Shown: positions 27,001 through 36,068 of the stretch, piece by piece
Numbering within the stretch: position 1 is the first letter of the stretch
Layout: each line of letters starts with the position of its first letter
Source of the DNA: Bin87 sp965221295
GTDB lineage: Bacteria; Chloroflexota; Dehalococcoidia; Lucifugimonadales; UBA3495
DNA: 64,000 nt
Assembly: GCA_965221295.1 (NCBI GenBank)
Contig: OZ244879.1
Span: 3,038,001-3,102,000 of the forward strand
Direction of reading: 5' to 3'
The notes under the pieces: generated by a model
What the model saw: only the letters and a program-made list of their open reading frames with translations
What the model was told of the DNA's origin: nothing
Database searches by the model: none
Translations under genes and position numbers: made by a program

Positions 27001-27450
27001 GCGGCCCTTGCCATCCCGCAATCCCGACAGGTACTGCACTCTGCCCCGGGGTCGGATGTCGTTGGGCAAGTCTAGGTTAGGGCGTCCGGTGAAGTAGAAG
27101 GTCGCCGTTTCCACTTGGAAGGACGCCTCCTTGATGGCGTCGCCCAGAGGCGGCAGCGTTCGCTCGGCAACGAAGCGCACGGAGTTCCGGTACCGGTCGC
27201 TGGCCTCCGTCGCCACGCGAGGGTCGTCCAGGTCGTTGAACACGCGCACCCAGATGTTCACGTCGCCCGGTTCCGCCTCGGCCAGAGTCCGGCGCAAAGC
27301 GGTTTCGGCCAGCAGGTCATTGAAAACCACCGCGCTGGCCAGCAGCACCACAGACAGCGTGACCCCCAGCAATACGGTCAGCTCAATCCGGAAGGACGAC
27401 ATCAGCCTCCGTCTGGCGAGCACGTAGCCCAGGTTTAGGATGGCGATCAT
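24046..27450 (-). CDS. Large FtsX/MacB-type ABC transporter permease (second of pair)
   Basis: This 1134-residue membrane protein has an N-terminal helix (residues ~20-45), a MacB-like periplasmic domain, a first FtsX block of helices (~330-460), further central helices, a second periplasmic domain and a C-terminal FtsX block (~1000-1130). This doubled FtsX layout is that of long LolC/MacB-like permeases, whose cognate ATPase transmits force to extract or export lipoproteins or peptides. No ATPase gene is in the window. The start ATG shares its first base with the last base of the upstream gene's TGA, so translation is coupled. Substrate unknown. Confidence 0.85.
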   Translation of the reverse strand: MIAILNLGYVLARRRLMSSFRIELTVLLGVTLSVVLLASAVVFNDLLAETALRRTLAEAEPGDVNIWVRVFNDLDDPRVATEASDRYRNSVRFVAERTLPPLGDAIKEASFQVETATFYFTGRPNLDLPNDIRPRGRVQYLSGLRDGKGRLVQGHWPGIAGDGGYDDSSGATDDIVVEVAVDPTGFEFLGIPLGEGFSIVPATGGEGQPATRVVVVGVIEPVDREDEYWYRRDKLLSYHDDDWTLAPLFVSEDALRQQIGRRYPGIYTSSAWFLQVDRTGLPAKQVDEFQASLRQARRDVANHLPNGSVSTGLARILEDHEERLLLARIPLFLMVFLVAGMLGYYLIITAGMVIRARAAEIAMLKSRGATTFQIGALTLVEGLLLAAPAVVVGVLLSPLLARALGGLVFDAASVGAPVSLSWQAVAMGAAGAALATLVLWLATLAAAGKGIVEFRQAGARPARTPFIHRYYLDLLALVVIAFLWWQISNRGTVLTRSLGGRELEIDFALLLGPALGLIALGLLVMRFFPLAMGLLARVVGPFGPGWLVQGLRHIARDPIAPGSLVALLMLSTALGVVGSAFSATLTRSLDDRVRYETGADIRIQHDAGRIPRAYSGASRVVADSAEVMRTEGSLLTEGFGSQRVSVLAVESERLADVAWWREDFGNGRTIADLMVAIAPVADTPEGVPLPEDATGLSLWARAGDLQNRLVSVTARLRDGAGRHYDIALGDVSGREWTKLESDVALRLGRTGRPTDDEGRPRLDQPPHTLINLQIVGRTGGDRPGVLFINDLRAQTPEGERPVAPFNTADGWGVIEDYVQPGLYSLETSRNVSRDGWSGSAVFSWAPGGIGAPGLRPGGASPPLPAVVSPGILDATGAEVGDRINLGMSTFALPLVVAAVTDFFPTVDPREQPFIIADLGEFVEYSNRHGRRIFGGASELWIDRDIPAGDLELAMGDAAAAVAALRDIGVTSARVTVAEQEAELRGQQPLANAGWGGLVIIMFLALALASASGIALFCWLDTKERQTEFALLRTLGSSRRQLNAVVWFNLAIVVITGVAVGAWAGAQIGSALLPALEVAEGGVRATPPLTLETDWRMLALAYAVLAVVSLATVIWLAYVTGRLEVQRVLRAGEGG

Positions 27451-30400
27451 CACTCGGCCTCCCGCAAAACTTCGGGAGGGCGCAGGCGGCTGGCAGCCAT
27501 GCCGCCCAGAGCCACGGCCGCCATGGCCGCCAACGCCAGGCAGATGAAGGTTGCGGCCAGCCACGGCCCTTCGGCCACGAAGATGATCGGCGGCGTGACC
27601 GGACCGCCCGAGGAGTTGCCAACCAGTTCACCCAGGGTCCACCGCGCCAGGGCCCAGCCGGCCAACGCTCCGATGATAATGCCCAACGCTCCGATGATGA
27701 CGCGCTCCAGGGCCAGGCCGGCCAGACGCTGCCATAGCGGCAGCCCCAGGGCCGCCCCCACCGACAGGTCCACTCGTTGTTCCCGCACCGCTACGGCGGC
27801 GTGGGCGCACAGGGCCAACGCTACGGCCAGGGCCAGCGTGGCCAGTCCAATCGCGGTGAGCGCGTCCCAGGCTCCGCCGGCCAAGGGGTTCCTGGTGGCC
27901 AGCTCAACCGCTGACGCCCGGTCCCGCAGGAACGAAAGGCGATAGCCCACGTCCAGTATTGAAGCGGCCACGGCGTCTCGGTCCAGGTCGGGGTCATCGG
28001 ATATGTCGAACCACCACTCGTCTGGAGTGATTGGGCTGGCGCCCGGAGCCTGATTCAACCAGGCTCGCAATTCGTGCAATGACACCACCACGAAGGGCCG
28101 TCCATTATCGAGGGTGGGGAAATGATTCACCACGCCGGCAACCCGCGTGGGAACCACGTAGCCATCGATGGTGATTCGCGCCAGTTGGCCCGTTTGGAAC
28201 CCCGGCCCGGCCACGGCGGGCAGCGGCAGTTGCCCAGGTGGAACTATGATGCCCCGCGGGGATCGGCCCAGTGGCTCTTCCCATCTGATCGCCAATCCGG
28301 CGTCGCCGCTCCGGGACGCTGCGGACGACCGCTCGGCGCGGTCGGATACGTTGCCACCCTGGGGCAGCGATGTCCACGGCCCCACTTCCTCAAACCCCTC
28401 CACGACCAACCCGTCGGTGGGCAAAGCCGGGCCCAACGCCGTAATGTCGTCGAAGGAGAGGCCGCCCGGAGGAGTGCGGGAGAAGGTATCGCCGGAGATA
28501 TACACGGAAACCACGCGCCACCGCTCCTCTGGCGATATGGCGCGATGCTCTGTGGCCAGCAGCGCGGAAAGGAATTGCCACGGCTCCCCACTCCCGAACT
28601 GTGGCGCCAGGATGCCCAGTTCCAAGTTTCGATACAAGCCAGCGTCGTTGCCGATGCGCATCCACAGGCGGTAGCTGGGAAGCGGCACTCCGGCGCCCAC
28701 GTTCTCCCCGTCGTCCCGTCGCGCCCAGATGCCAACCTGCCGCGTTTCGGGGGGCAACGCGACGCCGGCCGCTTCCGGGGTCAGGGTGCGCCGCAAGGGA
28801 GCCAACAGAGCGCCCAGCGGCGCAGGGTCGCCGTCCACGAAATCCTCGCGCCACCAGGAGGTGGCCGGCATGATGATGGGATCGACGGCCATTGCGACGC
28901 CACGTCGGGTTCCGCCGTCAAGGAAACCCACCGATTCCCGAATAACGGGCGCCACGGCCTCCACGCCATCGATTGCCAACAGCCGTTCCACTCGCTCCGC
29001 TTCCGTTTTGCCCAGGAACTTGGCGCCGCCGAGCACGATGTCTCCGCCGACCCGATGGCTGGCCTGATCGGCTTCGCTGCGCGCCAGGGTGGTTTGGAAC
29101 GAGCCGGCGAAAACCCCCAGCGCCGCCGCCAGCGTCACCACCACCGTCAGCGAGGCGTACGGCAACGGATGCCGGGCCATGCGCCGCAGCGACAGCGCCA
29201 CCCACGCCGGCGCCATGCGCTGGCCAACCCATGCCGTCGCCATCATCAGCCAAGGCAGGCCCCTCAGCATCAGGAAGGCCAGGGTGAGCAACGCGGCCGA
29301 TGGAGCCACCAACAGCGAGGGATCCAGTTCGGGGCCGCGCCCGGTCAACGTTCCTTCCACGAACCCGCCGCGCTGACGGATCTGCCATACCAGCACGCCC
29401 AGCGCGACCACCGCCAGCGCGTCGATGTAGTACCGTTGCAACCACGGCGCGGATGGCGGCCGGGCGCGGGCCCGCAGGAAATCCAGTATGCCCAGCCGAG
29501 CCAGATTGCCTCCAGCCACGGTGAGCGTCGCCAGGCTTAACAGACCGCCCAGGGCGCCCATGGCGTACATCTGCCAGGACAAGGCAACGTCCAAGGGCGT
29601 TTCGCCGACGCCGGCGCGGTCGGCGGGATTGATGGAGCCCAGCAGGAACAGGCTGCCGATTCCCCAGGCCAACAGCGGCCCGATGATCGTGGCCATCACC
29701 ACCATCAGGCCCTCGCCAACCGCCAGCATCCCGCTGATCTGGACTACGCTGGCGCCCCGACTCCGCATCATCGACGATTCAGCGGATCGCGCGCCCGCCA
29801 GCAGGCTCACGGCCAGCGCGAGGAAATACAGGATGACCACCACCACCAGAGAGATGAACAAGTACAACGGAGCGCGGGCCAGCGTCAGCTCCCGTTGGTA
29901 AGTGGCCAGCAAACCGGTGCCGCGGCTGTTCTCCAGCCCGGTCAAGATGTACGAACGCGGGAATTGGCTGTTGACGTCGGTTTCCAGAGCCGTCAGGTTG
30001 TCCCGCGTCTTTTGAACTGTATCGGCGGTGATCAGGTCGGGAATAACGTAGAGGAACCAGCCATAATCGCCGACCAATGTAGGATAGGGCCGGCCGATGC
30101 CATCGAAATAGGCGGACTCTGTCACGTAAATTGGGGCAAACGGCCGGCCTTCCCAGTCGCCGAAACGGAAGTAGTCAGCTGAACCCATCCAGTACTCCGC
30201 TCGAGGGTCAACCGGCTCGGCGATGCCCACGATGGACACCCCAATGAACTGTGGCGGATCGGGGTCGTCGCCCTCGAATACCACCAGCCAGGCTTCTTTA
30301 CCGACGCCCCAGCCCAGTAGGCGCGCGGTATCCACGCCCATCACGCCCTCAATCCTGGGACACCCGCCCAGATCCGGGCAGCCATCGGGGTCCTGGGTGA

Positions 30401-30854
30401 TCGTATCGCTGGGCCAACGACCCTCCACCAGCCTCGAGTTCTCGGTGAATCCGGTGACGTAGAAGGGCCGGCCCAGGGGAACATCATTCACGCCATAGGG
30501 CGCTCCCACCTGGGTGAGCGGCAGGCTGGGCAGCATCTTGGCGTAGCGATGTACGCCTCTGAGCAGATAGCCCACGTCGTCCTGGATGATGCCTTCAATG
30601 TCAGCGCGCAGGGCCGAATAATCCTCGGGGCCAAGCGGTCGGTTGCGCACCACGACCTGGGTGTTGATTATGGTGGGAGACGTAATCGCCAGGGAGTGGC
30701 GCAGGCCCGCTTCAGCCAAGGCTTGAGAATACATCGCGCCCAGCGCCATGATGGTGACGGCGGCCAGCACTCCAAAGGCGGTAACGGCCAGCAAACCCCA
30801 CGCCGAACGCATCCGGCGCGGTAGGAGCCATAGCAGCAGGGCGAGATTCCGCAT
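27450..30854 (-). CDS. Large FtsX/MacB-type ABC transporter permease (first of pair)
   Basis: This 1134-residue paralogue has the same plan as the next gene and exactly the same length: N-terminal helix, periplasmic domain, FtsX helices near residues 335-450, mid-protein helices, a second periplasmic domain, and a C-terminal FtsX block beginning at about residue 1000. Equivalent segments (for instance MMRSRGASVVQISG here and MLKSRGATTFQIGA in the partner) show clear homology. The two probably form a heterodimer. The upstream leader holds two identical GC-rich hairpins. No ATPase subunit is adjacent. Confidence 0.85.
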   Translation of the reverse strand: MRNLALLLWLLPRRMRSAWGLLAVTAFGVLAAVTIMALGAMYSQALAEAGLRHSLAITSPTIINTQVVVRNRPLGPEDYSALRADIEGIIQDDVGYLLRGVHRYAKMLPSLPLTQVGAPYGVNDVPLGRPFYVTGFTENSRLVEGRWPSDTITQDPDGCPDLGGCPRIEGVMGVDTARLLGWGVGKEAWLVVFEGDDPDPPQFIGVSIVGIAEPVDPRAEYWMGSADYFRFGDWEGRPFAPIYVTESAYFDGIGRPYPTLVGDYGWFLYVIPDLITADTVQKTRDNLTALETDVNSQFPRSYILTGLENSRGTGLLATYQRELTLARAPLYLFISLVVVVILYFLALAVSLLAGARSAESSMMRSRGASVVQISGMLAVGEGLMVVMATIIGPLLAWGIGSLFLLGSINPADRAGVGETPLDVALSWQMYAMGALGGLLSLATLTVAGGNLARLGILDFLRARARPPSAPWLQRYYIDALAVVALGVLVWQIRQRGGFVEGTLTGRGPELDPSLLVAPSAALLTLAFLMLRGLPWLMMATAWVGQRMAPAWVALSLRRMARHPLPYASLTVVVTLAAALGVFAGSFQTTLARSEADQASHRVGGDIVLGGAKFLGKTEAERVERLLAIDGVEAVAPVIRESVGFLDGGTRRGVAMAVDPIIMPATSWWREDFVDGDPAPLGALLAPLRRTLTPEAAGVALPPETRQVGIWARRDDGENVGAGVPLPSYRLWMRIGNDAGLYRNLELGILAPQFGSGEPWQFLSALLATEHRAISPEERWRVVSVYISGDTFSRTPPGGLSFDDITALGPALPTDGLVVEGFEEVGPWTSLPQGGNVSDRAERSSAASRSGDAGLAIRWEEPLGRSPRGIIVPPGQLPLPAVAGPGFQTGQLARITIDGYVVPTRVAGVVNHFPTLDNGRPFVVVSLHELRAWLNQAPGASPITPDEWWFDISDDPDLDRDAVAASILDVGYRLSFLRDRASAVELATRNPLAGGAWDALTAIGLATLALAVALALCAHAAVAVREQRVDLSVGAALGLPLWQRLAGLALERVIIGALGIIIGALAGWALARWTLGELVGNSSGGPVTPPIIFVAEGPWLAATFICLALAAMAAVALGGMAASRLRPPEVLREAE

Positions 30855-30886
30855 TGACTGAGAATTGCTTTTCGTGAGCGACCGTA

Positions 30887-31028
30887 GGGGCGGGTATCAA
30901 ACCCGCCCCCAATCATGGTCCGGTTGGCGCTTGAGAAAAGGCCGCGCCCAAGTTCTTCGGGCGTTGCCGACGAAAGCAAGGATACCATACCTAACCCGCC
31001 AAAAAGGGGCGGGTGGCCAACCCGCCCC
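30887..31028. repeat. Two copies of a GGGGCGGGT hairpin
   Basis: GGGGCGGGT pairs with ACCCGCCCC at 30887-30909 (loop ATCAA) and again at 31006-31028 (loop GGCCA). They are 119 bases apart in the 240-base gap between the coiled-coil gene and the permease operon. Their position would let them act as a terminator of the former or in the leader of the latter. No T-run follows, so a simple intrinsic terminator is not certain. Confidence 0.7.
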
Positions 31029-31094
31029 GGTTCCGCTCAGGCTCTGGGGGCAGTGGTCAATAGCCCCGCGGGCGTACTTAGCCCTAAATGAGAC

Positions 31095-31778
31095 TCAGGC
31101 CTCGATGGCGGCGTCCTGAGACGCCGAGGCAACCGGCGCTGCGGGTTCCGCCAACGTAGGCGGTGGCGCCGGCCGGCGCTGCTGCGGCCGTTTGGCTTCA
31201 ACTTCGGCAGTCAACCGAGCCATGATCATCGTAGTGAGTTCCCGACGCATGGGAACGGCGTCCAGGTCGCAGCCGGCGAACGCTTCAAACCCGGGGGACA
31301 TCGCTTCGATCATCTGGCGGACTCGGGCGCTGCCGTGCCGCGCCGCAACAATCATGCGGCTGGACTGAGGGTCCCTGGCGAAACCGCTTTCTCCTTCCTC
31401 TGCTGTGGGTTCGGCGATCTGATCCAGCTCGTCCTCGTAGTCCATGCGGTCAACGACGCTCAGGGCGGCGGTGGCTTCCCGGCGGAAGGCGTCGACCTCT
31501 CGCAAGGTGTCGGCCAGGCGGTTCACCAAGTTGGCGGCGCTGGCGACGATGGCGGGCAGGTCCTGTTGCGCTTGACACGCGGCCTCCAGCGCGACGCGCG
31601 CTCGTTCCAGGGCGTCGTTCCGGTGGTCCTCGCGTTCCTGCATGCGTTGCATCAAGCTGACCTGCTCCCTAAGCGCGGGAGCCTCAGAGGCCAGAGATTC
31701 GAGCCGTTCGACATACGCCGCAGCTTCTTCGGCCTTGCGCAATCGTTGGGCGAGTTCGTCGGAAAATTGGTCTGACAT
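31095..31778 (-). CDS. Hypothetical coiled-coil protein
   Basis: I do not recognise a family. The 227-residue protein begins MSDQFSDELAQRLRKAEEAA, with heptad-like leucine spacing through about residue 110, then a helical region and a Pro/Ala/Glu-rich low-complexity C-terminus. There is no signal peptide or membrane segment. The ATG at 31778 has GGAG just upstream. It precedes the FtsX operon on the same strand, separated by a 240-base gap with two hairpins. A cytoplasmic structural or scaffold role is only a guess. Confidence 0.65.
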   Translation of the reverse strand: MSDQFSDELAQRLRKAEEAAAYVERLESLASEAPALREQVSLMQRMQEREDHRNDALERARVALEAACQAQQDLPAIVASAANLVNRLADTLREVDAFRREATAALSVVDRMDYEDELDQIAEPTAEEGESGFARDPQSSRMIVAARHGSARVRQMIEAMSPGFEAFAGCDLDAVPMRRELTTMIMARLTAEVEAKRPQQRRPAPPPTLAEPAAPVASASQDAAIEA

Positions 31779-31999
31779 TTCTCCGTTCCTTCCTGCTTGC
31801 CTTGTCAGCCTGGGCGGCCTGGTCATGCCTGTTTCTCGATGGATTGGAGCGCCGGCGCGTTGGCGTTGCAACGGGCGAATCGCCGGCGGCTCCGTCACAG
31901 CGCTTTTATACCAAAGCCCGCGCCGGGGATGAGACGTGAAGGGCATACCACTTTGCGCCATTTTTTTGAATTTTTCCGATTGTTCCCCACGCCAATGTC

Positions 32000-32414
32000 G
32001 ACGACGCCGCAATGCCGTTGCCTGTGCGAACGGCCCTCGGGGCAGCGGAGCCGGACGGCCGCTGGTCGCGGCCCACGGGATTGCCGCGCTTCGCTCGCAA
32101 TGACAGTGGGGAAGGAGCGCCGCCCTCCCACCTGTCATTGCGAGGAGCGATAGCGACGCGGCAATCTCGGCGCCTGGGCGAACGGCCCTCGGGGCAGAGG
32201 AGCCGGACGGCCGCTGGTCGCGGCCCACGGGATTGCCGCGCTTCGCTCGCAATGACAGGAAAGGAGTGGCTCGCGATGACAGTGGGGAAGGAGCGCCACC
32301 CTCCCACCTGAAATTGCGAAGAGCGATAGCGGCGCGGCAATCCCGGCGCCTGGGAGCGCGGACGTCAGGCGGTCATGCCGAAACGTCGTTGGTCGCGGCC
32401 AAAGCGATTGCCGC
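32000..32414. repeat. Palindromic repeat array, about three units
   Basis: Units lie at about 32000-32106 (degenerate left arm), 32133-32258 (complete) and 32308-32414 (right arm cut after GCGATTGCCGC). Left arms are GAGGAGCGATAGCGACGCGG and right arms CGCGCTTCGCTCG. The last unit ends directly at the stop codon of the convergent-side CARDB gene (TAG at 32417-32415), so the gene's 3' end coincides with the array edge. Confidence 0.88.
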
Positions 32415-35400
32415 CTAGCGGATCAGGGCGCGTACGCCGGCGCATGGGCCGGAGCTAGGTCGCGGAGTCGCGGCGAGGCGCTGCTGAACTGCGCACACAA
32501 AGGGCCACGTCCACACATTCTGGATTTCGGCGTCCAGAATGGAGCTGGCGGCGCCATCGGGCCGCGGCGCTGCTCTGGCGCCGAACGAACCGCCAGGGGA
32601 AGCGATTCGGCCGCCCTCTGCTGGCCGCGGCGCGTGTTGCGGCGCGATGGCCATGATCATTTCAGGCTCTTCGGGGGCGGCGCTGACCCGAGGCTTGGTA
32701 GTTTCGTCGACCATCCGCGGCCCGGGTCGATCATCTTGGAAACCCAGGGTAACATCGCGGTTGGTCAGGAGCTCAACTCGAACGGTGTTGGAGTGATTGT
32801 TGCCGGGATTCACGTCGTACCGGGCGGCGGCCTCCACGCGCAGCCGGTGTTGTCCCACGTCGTAGCGCAGGGTCTTCCACGTGAAGGTCACGACGCGACT
32901 TTCGTTGGGGGCCAGCGTCAGCTGCTCGGCGTACATTATGTCTCGTAGGTTCATGGCGCGCAGGGTTACGGTCGCTCGACCCTCGTATGGACCCAGATTG
33001 CGCACCAGGGCCGCCACCTCCGTCCAGTCGCCCTTGGCGACGGGAACCGACGGACGAGGCGGGTAGATCGCGTCCACCACGAAATCGACCGTGGGAGGAA
33101 GCAGCGTGGCGTGAAACGGTACGCTGTCATCGAGGTAATCCACGTGGAAGGTGTAGCCTCCTGGGTCGTAGCGACCGGTGCGCCAAGTGAACCGGGCGTG
33201 GCCCGTCTGGCCAGCTCCGACTCGTGGACGGCGGGTTTCGGGCAGCTTGCCAGTGGAGGGGAACCGCAGCGTTACGGGAGCGGAACCGGCCGCCCCGCCC
33301 CGGTTGACGATTTCCACGATGATTGACACCGGTTCCCCGGCCACCGGACGCTCTGGGTCCATCGATATGCCGGCGATGGCAAGGCGTGGCAGGGTCGGAG
33401 CCTGAGGCCGGTCGAACCCGCCCGCCATCCGCGCGGCCGGTTGATCCCCCGCATAACCCAACGTTACGCTCGCGTCGTCCACGATGGTCGCCAGGGCCAC
33501 CAAGGAGGCGTCGTTGTCCGGGTTCGAGTCGTTGGGAGCTTGGGCAACCACTCTCAACCTGTGGGTTCCCAGCCGTTGACTCCGGGTGCGCCAGGTGAAG
33601 GCGATGGCTTGGGATTCCTCCGGTTGCAGGGAGAGGGTCTGGTTGTCTATGGCCTCGCCCGACGATTCTTCCATCAATGTTACGGTTGCCCGGCCCGGAT
33701 GGGGTCCTCCGTTGCCAATCACGGCGGAGACCGCCATGGAATCCCCGCGCGCGATGGGGCCGGGAGACCCGGCCAGGTTGAAATCCGACACGTGGAAATC
33801 CACGGTCGGAGGGACCAGCTCGCCGATGAACGTCCGACTCGACCCGGGCGCTTCCACCCGGAACGTGTGGCTGCCAGCCTCGTAACGGCTGGTGCGCCAG
33901 GTGAAGGTGGCCACGCCGGTGGCGCCGGGCCCCACTCGGGGCCGGCGAGTTTCCGGCTGCTTGTCGGCGGACGGGAAATGCAGCGTAACTGGGATGTTGG
34001 CGGCAACGACGCTGGCGTTGCGCACGGTCACTGCGATGGAGACCGGCTCGCCCACCACGGCCGGTCGCGGGGAGACAACCACGTCGTCGATGCTGGCGGC
34101 GATCGCCGGAGCCACCAACTGCAGGACGATTTCCTGACTGTCCGCGCCGGACGTGATGTTCTCATCCAGCAGCAGGTCGACCCGCAGGACGTGCCGTCCG
34201 ATCTGGTAATCGCGGGTCTTCCAGACGAACGTCGCCACCGCCGTTTCATTTGGCTGCACCAGCGGCCGTTTGACTTCCGGCTGCTTGTTGGCCGAGGGAA
34301 AGGTTAGCTGCACCGGAACCCTGAGGGGCCGGACTCCATTGTTCCGAACTTCCACCGACAGGTTTACCCACTGGCTTCTGATCGCCACCGTCGCCGGGTC
34401 GGAGACTATGCCGACGATCTCGGCGTCCACTGCGGGAACGGCGGTAGGCGTGGGCGTCGGCGGGTATTCGGGCGCGGCTACCACACTGGGCTTGGCCACC
34501 GTGCCAACGATGCTGCCTATGGTCGACTGATTGGCGCCGATCATCACGAATATGGCATCGGCGGGCGAAAGCAAAACTTCAAGGTTCGCGACGGCCAACG
34601 GCTCCTCCCTTTGGTCAACAGAAAGGACGGAGACCCATAGCCTGTGGAAGCCGGCGGGGTACGCGCGCGCGGCTGGATCCCATTCCAGCTCCACCGCGCG
34701 TTCCGAACTGGCGGCAACCACGACGTCCGCAGCCTCGGCCAGCAATTCGTAAACCCCCGCCGAGGCGTAGTGCAGTTGGACAGAGACTACGAGGTCGTAA
34801 TCACCCGGGTTGCTGATCACGGCGGCCACGACAACGGGGTCGCCAAGGAGGACGGCACCAGAAGGCTGTTCTGAGACGCGCAGCTCGATTTCCGTCGGCG
34901 TCGATTGCGTCGGCGCATCAGTCGGGGTAGGCGTGACCGTCGGGATCGGCGTGGGTTTGAGATTTGGCGTCCGCGCCGGAGTGAACGTCGCGATGGGAGT
35001 AGCGTCGGGGGGCAGGGAAGGAGTTTTTTCGGGTCCGCGCGTAGGTGTGGGCGTGGCGGTCAGCGTCGCGGTCGGCTCTGGAGTGAACGTCGGCGTCGGT
35101 GTTGGGTTAGGCGCGGCAGTGAGCGTGGGCTCGGGAGTAAGAGTGGGCGTCGGCGTATGCGTTGGCGTAGGCGTGGCGGTCAGCGTCGCGGTCGGCTCTG
35201 GAGTGAACGTCGGCGTCGGTGTCGGGTTAGGTGTGGCAGTGGGCGTTGGTTCTGGGGTGAGTGTTGGCGTTGGCGTGGGCGTGGGTGTGGCGGTCAGCGT
35301 CGCGGTCGGCTCTGGGGTGAACGTCGGCGTAGCCGTTGGGTTAGGCGTGGCAGTGGGCGTTGGTTCTGGGGTGAGTGTTGGCGTTGGCGTTGGCTCCGGG

Positions 35401-36035
35401 GTAGGTGTGGAGCCTTCAGCCGGTGGCGCTGGTGGGTCGTTGACTATGTTGATGAATTGGCTGGACGTGACAATATTGTTGGACGGTTCAGCATCTGAGA
35501 AGTCGTCGGTCTCTTCGACCTCGATCACTGCGATTACACGCTCTTCGTTCGCGTTGGGATGTTGGCTAAAACCCCATCCGACGTTGCCGTAGAACGTGTC
35601 GCCGGCGGCGATTTGACACCCGGAGAAACAGGTTCCGCTGTCGTCGGGGTCAGTGGTGTGTATCGTAGCGCCGCTCACCGAGCCAGTCATCTTCACCGTT
35701 ACCGAAACTTCGTGGCATCCGACGTTGACGATGTCGAAGTACACCCTGACTTCTTCGCCCGCTACGTAATCAGGCGGCTCCTTGAGCGCATAACCATTGT
35801 TGGGATCGGTCAGACCCCAGAACTGGTCTATGGAGATGGCAACGTCGTTCACGCAGGCAGCCAGCGGTTTGGAATTCATGAATGACGCGGGCGCCGCAAC
35901 CGCCACCCGCTCGGGCTTCACGCCGTCGGCTAGCGGCGGGATCAAAAACTCTGGGAGCATGACGCCCACGCCGGCGCTTGCCGCGGCAACGGTCGTGGCA
36001 AGGGCGACTAGGAGCCATTTGAAAACTGCCGGCAT
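32415..36035 (-). CDS. Secreted CARDB-repeat surface protein with Pro/Thr-rich stalk
   Basis: This 1206-residue protein begins with a hydrophobic signal segment (FKWLLVALATTVAAASAGVG). Residues ~50-200 form a domain with paired Cys. Residues ~210-335 are a low-complexity stalk of TPTPT/TPEPT repeats, encoded by a DNA tandem repeat of about 114-120 bases. Residues ~380-1120 hold several CARDB-type beta-sandwich repeats, each with RRPRVG...FTWRT.RY..G.H.FRV. CARDB domains are extracellular adhesion-like modules. No sortase or PEP-CTERM signal is visible. Its stop lies exactly at a repeat-array edge, so the natural C-terminus may be altered. It is probably co-transcribed with the secreted gene upstream. 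Confidence 0.82.
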   Translation of the reverse strand: MPAVFKWLLVALATTVAAASAGVGVMLPEFLIPPLADGVKPERVAVAAPASFMNSKPLAACVNDVAISIDQFWGLTDPNNGYALKEPPDYVAGEEVRVYFDIVNVGCHEVSVTVKMTGSVSGATIHTTDPDDSGTCFSGCQIAAGDTFYGNVGWGFSQHPNANEERVIAVIEVEETDDFSDAEPSNNIVTSSQFINIVNDPPAPPAEGSTPTPEPTPTPTLTPEPTPTATPNPTATPTFTPEPTATLTATPTPTPTPTLTPEPTPTATPNPTPTPTFTPEPTATLTATPTPTHTPTPTLTPEPTLTAAPNPTPTPTFTPEPTATLTATPTPTRGPEKTPSLPPDATPIATFTPARTPNLKPTPIPTVTPTPTDAPTQSTPTEIELRVSEQPSGAVLLGDPVVVAAVISNPGDYDLVVSVQLHYASAGVYELLAEAADVVVAASSERAVELEWDPAARAYPAGFHRLWVSVLSVDQREEPLAVANLEVLLSPADAIFVMIGANQSTIGSIVGTVAKPSVVAAPEYPPTPTPTAVPAVDAEIVGIVSDPATVAIRSQWVNLSVEVRNNGVRPLRVPVQLTFPSANKQPEVKRPLVQPNETAVATFVWKTRDYQIGRHVLRVDLLLDENITSGADSQEIVLQLVAPAIAASIDDVVVSPRPAVVGEPVSIAVTVRNASVVAANIPVTLHFPSADKQPETRRPRVGPGATGVATFTWRTSRYEAGSHTFRVEAPGSSRTFIGELVPPTVDFHVSDFNLAGSPGPIARGDSMAVSAVIGNGGPHPGRATVTLMEESSGEAIDNQTLSLQPEESQAIAFTWRTRSQRLGTHRLRVVAQAPNDSNPDNDASLVALATIVDDASVTLGYAGDQPAARMAGGFDRPQAPTLPRLAIAGISMDPERPVAGEPVSIIVEIVNRGGAAGSAPVTLRFPSTGKLPETRRPRVGAGQTGHARFTWRTGRYDPGGYTFHVDYLDDSVPFHATLLPPTVDFVVDAIYPPRPSVPVAKGDWTEVAALVRNLGPYEGRATVTLRAMNLRDIMYAEQLTLAPNESRVVTFTWKTLRYDVGQHRLRVEAAARYDVNPGNNHSNTVRVELLTNRDVTLGFQDDRPGPRMVDETTKPRVSAAPEEPEMIMAIAPQHAPRPAEGGRIASPGGSFGARAAPRPDGAASSILDAEIQNVWTWPFVCAVQQRLAATPRPSSGPCAGVRALIR
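35030..35405. repeat. Coding tandem repeat, about 114-120 base period
   Basis: Within the CARDB gene the segment containing CAGCGTCGCGGTCGGCTCTG recurs at 35061, 35181 and 35295, with near-identical flanks. It encodes the TPEPTATLTATPTPT-type stalk. Such repeats change copy number easily and can collapse in assembly. Confidence 0.85.
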
Positions 36036-36068
36036 CGACCGCGGGCGCCCGTGAATGGTCCGGACGGC

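Noticed and set aside
34810..35592. Val/Gly-rich plus-strand frame opposite the CARDB stalk
   Set aside because: It is the antisense of the Thr/Pro repeat, which yields Gly/Val codons; no start signals or homology.
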